DNA of 64,000 nucleotides from NCBI GenBank assembly GCA_022702545.1, contig JAHRBC010000008.1, forward strand, positions 248,001 through 312,000, in the 5' to 3' direction. Positions 48,401 through 58,040 of the stretch are shown piece by piece. Below the pieces are notes generated by a model that was not told where the DNA came from, searched no databases, and saw only the letters and a list, made by a program, of their open reading frames with translations. The position numbers were made by a program, and so were the translations under genes. This DNA comes from Phycomyces nitens (lineage: Eukaryota; Mucoromycota; Mucoromycetes; Mucorales; Phycomycetaceae). The stretch's first letter is position 1. The number at the start of each line of letters is the position of its first letter.

Positions 48401-50591
48401 TTTGCGCATATTATTAAGCTTGTCCTTTGTTTTGGCTTCATTTGATATCAACTCATCTCGTTCTCTAGTAATCTCTTTGGCAGTTGTTTCCGAGGCATCC
48501 AAATCTGCTCTTAATGCACTATACTTGGCCTCTGCTTCACTAATCTTCTTTTCGTACTCTTTGGATTTGTTCTCAATGTCAGATTGTTTAGCCTTGAGGT
48601 CATCATGTTCTATAGTCAATGTCTTGAGAGCAGTCTGGGCAGCGTCAAGTTCACTTTCAAGTTTATTGCATCTAGTTGTCTGGGACTTATTCTTGGATTT
48701 CAAGTCGCTGATTGTCTTGTTGTATTCCTTGTGTTTTGATTCCAACTCTTTTTCTAGATCTGACTTTTGTGCATTTAGATCATCTTGTTGCTTTGTGAGG
48801 GTGTCAATGGTTGTGTTTGCTGCTGTTAATTGACTAGTCATGGTGTCTAGCTCCCCCTTGAGTTTCTCTGTCTGTTTGGTAGCTGACTTGAAGCGCTCCT
48901 TTTCCTCGGCATGTCTTGTTCCTAGATCACTCACAGCCAAACTATGGGATTCCTTGGTCGTCTCTAGTTCCTTGGCCAGCTGCTGATTGCTGCTAACAGC
49001 CTGGTTGAGATCTAGAGATAACTGTGCATTAAGGGACTTTGTTTCCTCGAATGTTTTCAAAAGTGCATTATGAGCCGTATCCTTGTTTTTGGCGGTCTTT
49101 TTGAATGTCTTTTCAAGTGTCTCTAGCTCCTTTGTGATCTTTGCACCGACTGTTTTGGCTTCATTCAAATCATCTGCAAGACGCTTGTTTTCAGTTTCTG
49201 CCTTTTCAAGGGCCACAGTATGTTGTTGAATGATTTCTGATCTTTGGCCGAGGGCCTGGTCATGCTGTCTGGTAAGCTTGTCCAACTCTTCTGATATGCG
49301 CTCATTATCACTCTTTGCAGCCCTGATGTCATTCTCAAGACCCTTTGCAATCTCGTCTTTGGAAGCCACATCAGCCTTGACCTTTTCAAGGGCCTGTTCA
49401 TGTTCTTTTCGTTCGGTCTCAAGTGTAGTTTGGACTTGTTCTGTGCGTTTCTGCTCCTCAGAAAGCTGCCTCTCGAGTGCCGACATTGCCGAGTTTAATG
49501 CAGAGTGATCCTTTTGTGCATTTTCTGCGTTTGCATTGACCGTTTCTAGCTGTACTTTAATTTGGTCCAGTTGGTTTTCTGCAGCCTCTTTCTCCCTTTT
49601 CTCTTTTTCCAGGGCATTCTTCAACTCTGTCTCGCGCTCTTGATGCTCTTTCACTGTTTCCTTCAATTTACTGTGCATCTCAAGGCCTTTGCTTTGGCTA
49701 TCAATTAATGCACCCTTTTCATGGTTAAGCTTTTCGAGTGCATTCTCAAGCTCCTGCCTTTTCTGCCTTTCTGCATTTGTCTGTGCGATTGCGTCTTGTA
49801 GGTCTCTTTTTGATGCCTCTAGAGTCTCCTGAGAAGTTTGGTGGGTTTTTGTAGAGTTGTTGACTTGCTGTTCAAGGACAACCAGTCTTTGTTGAAGATG
49901 ATCCTTTGTTTGTTCTGCAGATTCCAACTTTTTCTGAGCCTCACTGTGGCTCTGGTGGAGCTGGGCATTCTCTGACTTTAGTTGACTGAGGGTCTGAGAT
50001 GTCTCGGTGAGTCGTTCGTTTGTAACATTGACCTGGTTCTCAAGTTGCTCTTGTTTCTTTATCGCATCTGCCTTTACACTCTCGAGTTGGTTGTTGATCA
50101 GCTGTAATGCTCTTTGGCGACTTTCTTCGGATACGTCTAGCTTTTTTTGTAAATCATTTACAATCGACTGCAGCTGATCGACATTGGGGGTCAAGGTGGA
50201 ATCCTTGTGGGGTTCCACTGATCTGGTACTAATGATGATCCCAATGTTAGTCCATTGGTCATTTGATTGGCAGCTGCATATATATATATATGTATATATA
50301 TATAGTCTGCTTGAATCAATAACTATAAATGACATTACTCTTTTTCAGTTGGTATCTCGGGATTTGGTAGAGTGTCTATTTTGGTCTTTTCGCTCGGTTT
50401 GGATGCATCGCTATCAGGACTTTCGCTAATGTCGTGTTTTCTGCTTTGGAATTTCTTGAGCTATTAAACCTGATTAGCAAACACGCGCTCTTGATTGGCT
50501 TGCAGAGTATTGTATAATAAGCAATGCCCACCTTTTTCTTAGCAGCCAGGAGCTTGGCTTTTCTAGCTTCCTCAGATTCTTGGTCTGCCAT
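45467..50591 (-). CDS. Giant golgin-type coiled-coil protein, GM130/Bug1-like
   Basis: Three exons, 50591-50532, 50460-50339 and 50228-45467, giving 1647 aa. The N-terminus (EEARKAKLLAAKKKLKKFQS) matches the short basic motif at the start of GM130-type golgins, which binds the tether p115/Uso1. From about residue 75 to 1540 the protein is almost uninterrupted coiled coil rich in Glu, Lys, Gln and Leu, with very few Pro. Near the C-terminus is a Ser-Glu repeat (ESESESESE), and the protein ends CSGCQSEVIDI, a CxxC followed by a hydrophobic, PDZ-ligand-like end. Golgins bind GRASP proteins through such C-termini, and yeast Bug1 binds Grh1. I therefore suggest a cis-Golgi golgin. Many other large coiled-coil proteins look alike, so only the two ends carry the assignment. 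Confidence 0.72.
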
Positions 50592-52770
50592 TGCACTAAG
50601 CAAGATGAACAAGGTTGGGATGGTATGTTCTTTTTTTTTAGGCACACAAAAAAAAAGTATCTCTTGGAGGTTCAGTGGCAATTTCTCATTGGACGTCACA
50701 CCATGCCAGACCAAAGAGAAAGGGTGGATCTCCTTGCTTTGTTTGGTATGCCACTGTATTGAAATACGATGCATATCAAGGCATCTTGGGATTGTCAGTA
50801 GTCTACATTTAGTATACTCTAGGGTTCCTATTGTTAATTACTGTTGCCCAATGGTTAGTCTTGATCTTCTTGTTCAAACCTTTATTTTATAATTGAATCT
50901 ATATATACTTTATAAAAGAGCAGAAGGAAAAGGAGAAGAAAAAAAAAGGGCCATGACATTAATATGAAACGTGAGCTGATATATGGATGTAATAAGTTTT
51001 TATTTTGATCGTTTAAGCGGACTTGCTTAACGATCTGTGCCTTGTTTCACTATACATGTGGTAGATAAAATTAAATGGATATTGTCAGGCTCTCTACATA
51101 CTCCTTACATGCCATATGTACGTGTTGGTATCACATAAATGATTTATTAAATTCAAGTCAACTTTTTTTTAAATGAAATAAAATAAAATATCATTTTTCA
51201 TGTGGAAATATCTGTTGATTAGATCAATGGAGATTGGTATATTCCAAATCAACCTATACAAATACTCTTCTTCTTTTTTCTTTGAATGAGTTGATTGTAT
51301 CGATAAAGAAGCCTGAAATATAGAGGTTGGTACTATACATGGCGTTTTCTTTAAACAGCAACTAGCTCAATAATTAAATGACATGAGCGAGTAAATGCAG
51401 ACTAGAGTACAAAATAGAGCAAGGTACTCTTTAGAATAAAACACACGAGTATCAAAAATGCACAAACATTTTATAAGTTGATGGAGAAAATAGATTTTTA
51501 GTCTATTAGCTAAGCATCATAATTTAATTATAAGAAATATTATTATTTTTTTAAAAAAAAAGACATTTACATGTATATGGTTTATATTAAATAAAGCGAT
51601 ACTCTTTAAACAGCCCTTATATATATATATATAATATAGTTCATAAACCAAAGCTCAGTGCATTCATTTTAAAGCATCTGCAAAACCACAAATTGTATTC
51701 TACTCTTCTTGGCTCTAGCTAAAAGGCCTTGACCAAAAATCAAAATTATCCTTACTCTGCAATTAGTTGCTCAACAAGCATAATAAAGATGCAAGACAAG
51801 ATTTACTTTGAGAGCTTTACTGTAGTATTCAAAACATATACCCAGGATGAATTCTCAAATGATCCATCTACGGTAAACATTTTACTTTTACCGTCATCTT
51901 TAAATATTAAAAAGAAGAAAAACATCTTATACATATAAAGATATTGCCTCTATTATTAATCATGTCTGTAATCAACATACATAGATGTGAATATGATACC
52001 AAGATATATTACTGGCCTTGTCAAATTAAACGCTTAATATTTATTAAACCCACTAGAGACAAAGAGACGATTCGAGAGCTCTAAAAGTATTGCATTTTAG
52101 CTACTAAAAAGGTTTTCCCTTTGTGAATATTCAATTGGTATTCTTGTACAGATTTCTGGTCTATAAAGCTCTCTATCAAACCAAAGTAGATCATAGCAAA
52201 TATGTCAAGTCTCAGATATTCAAGCTACAAGAAAATTGGAATTTGTGCGGGGCTCTTGAATCTTTAATGCCGAGCATGAGGTTTCAGGATTATTATCAAG
52301 CAATAACCAGATATTGGTTGTGAATTATGTATTTCTCTCTCGGCTGTGGTGTGTATATCACACATTTATCAAGAACTTGTAACTGTTTCAAGGAACAAAA
52401 GCTACCGACAAATATATCGCATATCTTTGTTGTCTGGCTATACAATCGGTATTTAATATTTTTTGTTTGTTTGTTCGTAAGGAGTACTTGGACTCGGATT
52501 TATTTGTGGGTCTCTTTAAAGGAAGAGGAAAAACACTGTTTGTTTGCGGAATTTTTGGATTATTTTATGGTTTTTTTTTTGGGTTTTAATAGAGAACTAT
52601 ATTACTCTTATTTTCATATTCCAACCATTTTTAAAAGTCGCGTTTAAACGCGCTGGCCGCGCCAATAAATATACAAAAAAAAAGTGCAACGCGGCAAAAA
52701 AAAAGAACGTTTTTATTCATTACAATAGAGAAAATACAAAAAAAATAACAATAGAGAAAATTAAAAAGAA
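50592..52770. other. 2.2-kb A+T-rich region, no gene recognised
   Basis: It starts at the golgin promoter and runs to the decayed nuclease-like gene. Open frames at 51729-51938, 52123-52323 and 52327-52858 are A+T-rich with no domain. From here on the window shifts from housekeeping genes to mobile and satellite DNA. Confidence 0.5.
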
Positions 52771-53826
52771 TTATTGGGTATGTCGAGAGTGGACAACACG
52801 CAAACTCTCGCCACTGCAAAACGAGGTGAATAGCCCAAGCTTTCTTCCCTCCTCGTAACACTTCTTCCAATTCATTCGGCCTTCGTGTGATTTGCGGAAA
52901 TTAACCACAAATGACAGCTCGGCCTCAGTATTGGGGTCCTTCTTTGGACCAAGTTTCTTACGAGGAGGGAGATCTACAGGGCACTCGTCGGACGAAGGGG
53001 TGCCCAACATCTATAACTTGATACGCTTGTTGTAGTCAATAGCGGTATCAATGTGCTTATTGACTATGGTGTGTGGCACTGGAAGTTTCTCAACTTCTCT
53101 CTGTATCCGTTCAAGGAATACTGTGTTTGTTGAACAGATATTCGAGAGTGTCTCTTCGAAGTTATTGCTGTATGTTGTGAGTTCGGTCATCTCCGATCGT
53201 GCCGTTGCATACAAAAGTTGTATGGTTTGGTCACTGCTACGAGAGTGTGTTGTCAAACAAGGTTGGCGTTCGATAAAAAAAAGAGATGTCGCCAGTACAG
53301 GATCAATTGGCGATTCAATCTCATCCACTACTGACGATGTTGTATGCGGGGCAATTAACAGGCACTCAGTTGCCCAGAACGCGCAGCTTGCAGAGTGGAT
53401 ATATTCCTTGCTTGTGGGTTGGAATACTCCTTAGAAGCTCTGAGGCTGCACCCCGGCCACAGCAAAGATCACCACCAATGGCTTGCGCCCATACTTCTCG
53501 GATACGTTCAAGCAGTATCTGATTACTCGCTGCAGAAACGCCTCAGTCACAATCTATTGGACCTCAATTAGGATCGGGGGGTGGTTGCAGCGTTCGCGGG
53601 GGACAAGTAGCACGTCCGAACGACTATCGTCTTTCCATTCCACATTATCGGTTCTGTAGGTATTAGGTTGGACACCAAGCAGCGATTCGGTTATCAAATC
53701 AATGATGCCTTGGCTGCTTAAAATATGCTTGCTGCAGCAATCTGAACCTGGGAGATGAAGCTGAGGAAGATGAAAAAGAAAGAGATTGACGACTTGTACA
53801 CGTAATTCAAAAAATATATGATCCAC
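52771..53826 (-). pseudogene. Decayed PD-(D/E)XK-nuclease-like gene
   Basis: One reading frame runs through 352 codons but is cut by three in-frame stops: TAG at 53556-53554, TAA at 53433-53431 and TAG at 53013-53011. There is no frameshift: coherent protein sequence continues across each stop. The first part has RVQVVNLFLFHLPQLHLPG, then NVEWKDDSRSDVLL ... PPILIEVQ, which fits the D-(X)n-(I/V)E-x-Q core of PD-(D/E)XK nuclease-like families often linked to mobile elements. The next part (RVIRYCLNVSEKYGRKPLVV) is compatible with that fold. No start ATG is visible: an in-frame TAA lies shortly upstream. The C-terminal part (RKKLGPKKDPNTEAELSFVV) has no name. It stands divergent from the MULE element about 460 bp away. 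The nuclease assignment is inference from motif spacing. Confidence 0.6.
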
Positions 53827-54286
53827 CAGTTCAAGTTTTCTATCGATTTAATACATACGTCACTACGGAAAAAGGGGGTGCTTTCTCAAGTCACAGGATA
53901 AGAACTCCTGTATTTTGTGTGTGTGTTTTGGTTGCCTTTTGGACAAGAGTCCCACCAATAAACCAGAGCTCCGCTCCATACAAACAAAAATGTGTGTTTT
54001 GGTCGGCTTCAGTAAATCAGCGATCTTAAGGACACGACGTTTTCAGATGGGGTACGACGTTTCTATTTTACCGGACTTTTTGAAAGTGACTTGTGGTCCG
54101 GCATCTAGTGCCTGTTCCCAGTTTACGGAATAAAACGATGTGTCCTGAAAAAGATATTCAAAGACTTTATGTATACTCATCCTGTAAGAACTAATCATTT
54201 ATTGCATCTATTAGTCATTTCCCCAGAGATTACAAATACTTTATAGAACTCGCTTCATTATGAACCATATCAATAAATAAACTATT
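53827..54286. other. Spacer between the two decayed mobile genes
   Basis: The only open frame, 53915-54133, has no domain. The motif ACGACGTTT occurs twice about 23 bp apart (near 54025 and 54053). I found no clear terminal inverted repeat for the neighbouring MULE here. Confidence 0.4.
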
Positions 54287-54358
54287 TTTATCGACGGAAA
54301 GGAATATTATCCTGTTCAGCAAGCCCTCCCAACCCCACCTGCTAATGGCTACCATGAC

Positions 54359-56254
54359 ATGACCATGGCAATTAGAAAGATGCAAGAGTATGCCCTTGCC
54401 AATAACTTTAGCCTGACAATCAAAGACCGTAAGCCAACTCGAGTTTACTTGAAGTTTTCCAAGGGTGGACAGTATAAGAACACCCGCAAAATCAAAGACA
54501 AAGACAGAATAAGGATTCCATCGAATGGAATGACTGGCTGCCCTTATCTCTTGAAGGTTTCCTACAAAAAGGGGATCAAAGGGTATCTTCCTTTGAAAGC
54601 CACTCATGATATTGAGGCATATCACAATCATCCTCTTGATGATGAGTGTCTAGAAACAACACTCAAAGGCAGATTGTCAAAGGTGACTGTAGACGATGCC
54701 AGAGATATTCAGAAGCTTATTGGAGCAAAGAAAGCTTCTTGTGAGATCCAAAAAGCAATAAACGATGACACTACCCCTGGCCATAAGTTGTATATGGGTG
54801 ACATTGACAACATGAAGGCTGAATTTGCTCGGGGTTTCGCCCCCGTTGTTGAGAATGCTAGAACAAAACTTGTGAAGGCTATGGAAGCAAAGGGATATCA
54901 AGTTCGCTACGATATGAGCAAGAACGGGTCCCTCGAGAGGATTATGTTTGCCCATCCAAAGATGCTGGAGAGAGCCCGTCGTTTCTCTGAGGTAATGGTT
55001 GTAGACGCGACTTACTTCACTAACAATGTCGGAATGCCGCTCATTTGTGCGGAAGAAATCCATAGTCTTGGAGGGGAGACCCTTAAATCTTTTCCTATTG
55101 ATTTTGCCTGGGTTTCGAATGAACAACAGGCTTCATATCTCTGGTTCCTCGAACAGGTCAAATCGCTTGTTTTTGAAGGCAATAAGTCAGCCACTCTGTT
55201 TGTACCGGATAAATGTGCTACATTGATGAACTCTCTTGACATCGTGTTTCCGGAGAACATCAAGCTGCTATACTACTGGCACATGCTGAACAGTGTTGAG
55301 AAGGCAGTCTCTGGGAGGTTCGGGTATGTAAAGACCAAGGAAATGCTAATGGAGCATGTCAGCAACATGATCCATAGTACAACAAAAGAGGATTTTGACC
55401 TGGCGCATAAAAAGTTTGACAACATTTCTGCTGTAGTGGATATTGAAGATGGGAAAGAGAGTGTTGCAGTGTCGGTATACTTTACCAACAGGTGGATCAG
55501 ATTCCGTGAGAAGTGGGCGGGCTATATGACATCTCAGTATATACACTTTGGATGTATCACTACTCAGCGAGTGGAAAGTGGCCATCAGGTTTTAAAAAAG
55601 GCCATATCCTCAATCTCTTCTCTTGAGTTGGCTTTTGAGAACATAGTCAAATATGTTGAGCGGTTAGAAATGGATTTCCGGGCCACCAAGATAAGAGAAG
55701 CCAACAGGATTGATGCTCTTGTTGGAAGAAACCAATTGCTGACCCAGCTCTTCATGAAAGTAAACAAGCGAGCCTTACTTGTTATCCATCAAGAAATTCG
55801 CTTGCAGGATAATAATGACAGAGATTGTCAATGCAAGACAAAGATCCAGTATTATTTACCCTGTCGCCATGGATTGCCTGTTGGAAGAGATCTTCAAATC
55901 TCTGATATTCCAGAGAAATGGATTATAAATCCAGGTACGCTAGATACGTCTTCCAATGGAATCGAGGCGACTAGCCCGGCTTTTGAAAATGCGGAGCCAT
56001 GGATAAAAGAAATAGTTCAACTGGATAGCCTCTTTCGTTTGTGTGAAGGTGGCCAACATGTCCATGAACTTTTGGAGAAGATCAGGGCTGTTGTGGCTGG
56101 CTACTACAATAAACAAAGCCATCCTCCTATAAAGCTCCAGGCCCCGGAAGACATCAAGTTACCCGGAAGACGCAAGGGTAGCAGTCGCCCAAAGTACTTG
56201 CCAAAGGACTTTGACCGTAAAATCCGGAGAAAGACAAGTATTCTTTCAGAGTGG
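54359..56254 (+). CDS. MULE transposase (FAR1-type, SWIM zinc finger), first exon
   Basis: The open frame from ATG 54359 codes for about 632 residues before a donor GTAAGG at 56255. A FAR1-like N-terminal zinc region (TGCPYLLKV ... AYHNHPL) precedes the MULE transposase core. Catalytic acidic residues are visible as VVDATYF (Asp near residue 216), LFVPDKCATL (Asp near 284) with YYWHML after it, and QRVESGHQVLKKA (Glu near 406), giving a DDE triad. A SWIM zinc finger follows (DCQCKTKIQYYLPCRHGLP; Cys 490, 492, 502, His 504). No stop interrupts this exon, so the transposase part may be intact even though the downstream part is broken. It would cut and reinsert the element. Exons 56320-56380 and from 56520 continue the frame. 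Confidence 0.88.
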
Positions 56255-56319
56255 GTAAGGTATATACATATATATATACTAATATAAGAGATGATATTAA
56301 TAGTTTTCAAAAATTATAG

Positions 56320-57310
56320 GCTAGTCTTAAGGCTATGGTTAAGCTGGAAGCCAGGAAAATGGCTCGAAAAGATGCAACAGGTACAAATGTGAAGAGAACA
56401 CACACAAAATATTAAAAAAAAAAATCAAACAAGAGTCTCTCGACCCAGGTAAGAATTGTTTTTATTCTCAAGGATAATTTACTGCCAAAAACAATACTGA
56501 TTAATAACCATATATTTAGTTGATGCTCCATTAAAAAAAGGGTTCAAGAGACCTACCACAGTTCAAGATGAGTATGAGTACGACTGTCGTACATCTGTTT
56601 GAAAAATGGCCAAGTATAAAGCAACCTTTCCTGTCTCGAAAGAGATATCAAACGATATCAAGGGTGTGTTTAACCCGATTCCTGATGGGTAGTGTGGATT
56701 TTGTGTGCTGGCACCCTTGATCTACAAGGATCAAAACAAGTTCCCACTTGTAAAAAGGGGCATTTTTGCTGCCCTTCCTCAGCACAACGTGCTTTATTCC
56801 AGTATCTTTGGCACGGATGTCAAACAACTAGAGGAAATTACAAGACACGGCTCTGATATTGACAGCAACAATAGCAATAATAATTCACCAATCACAGCAT
56901 GCTTAGATGCCAGTATGTGGTTTAACACACCCGACTGTGCTTAACTAGCTGCGGATACTTAACAAAGACCAGTCTGTGTCTATTCAGACAACCCATCAAT
57001 TCCTTCCGCCTCTTTCTTGTCTTTTGGCATTTCAAAAAAAAAAAAAAAAAAACACGCAACCACAAAACCTCTCTTGAATCATGTTAACAATAATCACTGG
57101 ACAACTGTCAGTCTATCTAGAAACACCTCTAAAAAATGGCCGACAATATCTTCACTGTTCTTTCTTGGGTACCAGCGGAGTAATATTCCGAATAACTTTG
57201 ATAATTATCGGAATAGACTAAAAGAGTTCAACAAGCGTGATTGCAGAAATGCCATGCTTTCTCTTGCTCCATATCCAGATGAAATTGTTGATCTTACTGA
57301 TATCAATTAA
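56320..57310 (+). pseudogene. Decayed OTU-like cysteine protease tail of the MULE gene
   Basis: After a 65-nt intron, exon 56320-56380 (ASLKAMVKLEARKMARKDAT) joins exon 56520-57310 in frame. The second exon carries four in-frame stops: TGA 56600-56602, TAG 56690-56692, TAA 56942-56944 and TAA 56960-56962. Around them the protein is coherent. The sequence VFNPIPDG, stop, CGFCVLAPLIY fits the OTU catalytic-cysteine motif (DG-x-C), with the stop replacing residue x. Downstream VNNNHWTTVSLS fits the OTU catalytic-histidine motif (H-W). OTU proteins are cysteine proteases, mostly deubiquitinases. A run of 19 A residues (about 57033-57051) codes for Lys inside the frame. The domain call rests on two motifs at suitable spacing. 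Confidence 0.68.
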
Positions 57311-58040
57311 TCTTTTTATATTTATCTCTCTTATTTTTTTTTCCATTATTTTTTATTATTTCTTTTTATTATTAATATCATACATATCCTTTACTTTATT
57401 AGATAGATTTATATTGAATATATCAATTATATCAATTTGTTTCTTTGTATTAATCAAGTACATCGCTCAAAAGTTCAATAATTCTCTGTACTGCTTTTGC
57501 ATGAAGACTATTCGTGGGAATTCTTTTATTCTGCTAATTACAAACACAATTGTAATATTGGGCGATGTTCGAATCTTTGGTATACGGTGCGGTATGAACT
57601 GGATGCCTTTTACGAGAAAATGAAGTCATACGCACTGGATAGGAGTGGGATTGGGGATGACGCGAGAAGAGAGTGATTTAACAATATGATAGAAGGTAGT
57701 AAAATTGGATTTCTTTTAGCGTATTAGACAATTCAAAGTGATCAGAGTAACCTATGCCCTCTGTGGCAAACATAGGCTTAACGGAAAAAGAACTTGTTTT
57801 ATTTGAAGTGTTGATACAAGGCTAATATTGACAGGATCTCAGAGATAGTACTGTCTACTAGAAAAGTCTCCTTTGTAATCTTCCTACATCTTCATCAAAC
57901 CATGCCAAACTGTCTGTTGCTCCGACCAGACAACATCACAATACCAACACTCAATCAATACTGGGTGTGTCAAAATAGTAGAAATTTTTTGACGTGATAT
58001 AAACTGAATTACGACAACCAAACAACCGAACACAGAATAT
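57311..58040. other. Spacer between the MULE gene and the satellite
   Basis: A+T-rich, with low-complexity T/A tracts at 57310-57420. The open frame at 57237-57623 overlaps the end of the OTU-like part and has no domain. Very degenerate satellite-like words may begin around 57780-57960, but I cannot align them confidently. Confidence 0.4.

Larger units (their letters stand above)
54287..57310 (+). mobile_element. MULE-type DNA transposon coding region (with OTU-like tail)
   Basis: This interval contains a Mutator-like transposase and, continuing in the same spliced frame, an OTU-like protease segment. Coding-like sequence begins upstream of the first ATG: the frame is open from about 54287 and reads DGKEYYPVQQALPTPPANGY. 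An upstream TAA and no ATG mean the true 5' end is truncated or lies in an unseen exon. No terminal inverted repeats or target-site duplication were found by eye, so element boundaries are unknown. Confidence 0.75.

Noticed and set aside
47371..48833. Long plus-strand open frames opposite the golgin (47493-48038, 48252-48833)
   Set aside because: They are antisense shadows of Glu/Lys/Leu-rich coiled-coil codons, giving Ser/Leu/Phe-rich nonsense.
53827..58040. Terminal inverted repeats bounding the MULE
   Set aside because: I compared both flanks by eye and found no convincing inverted match, so boundaries are left open.
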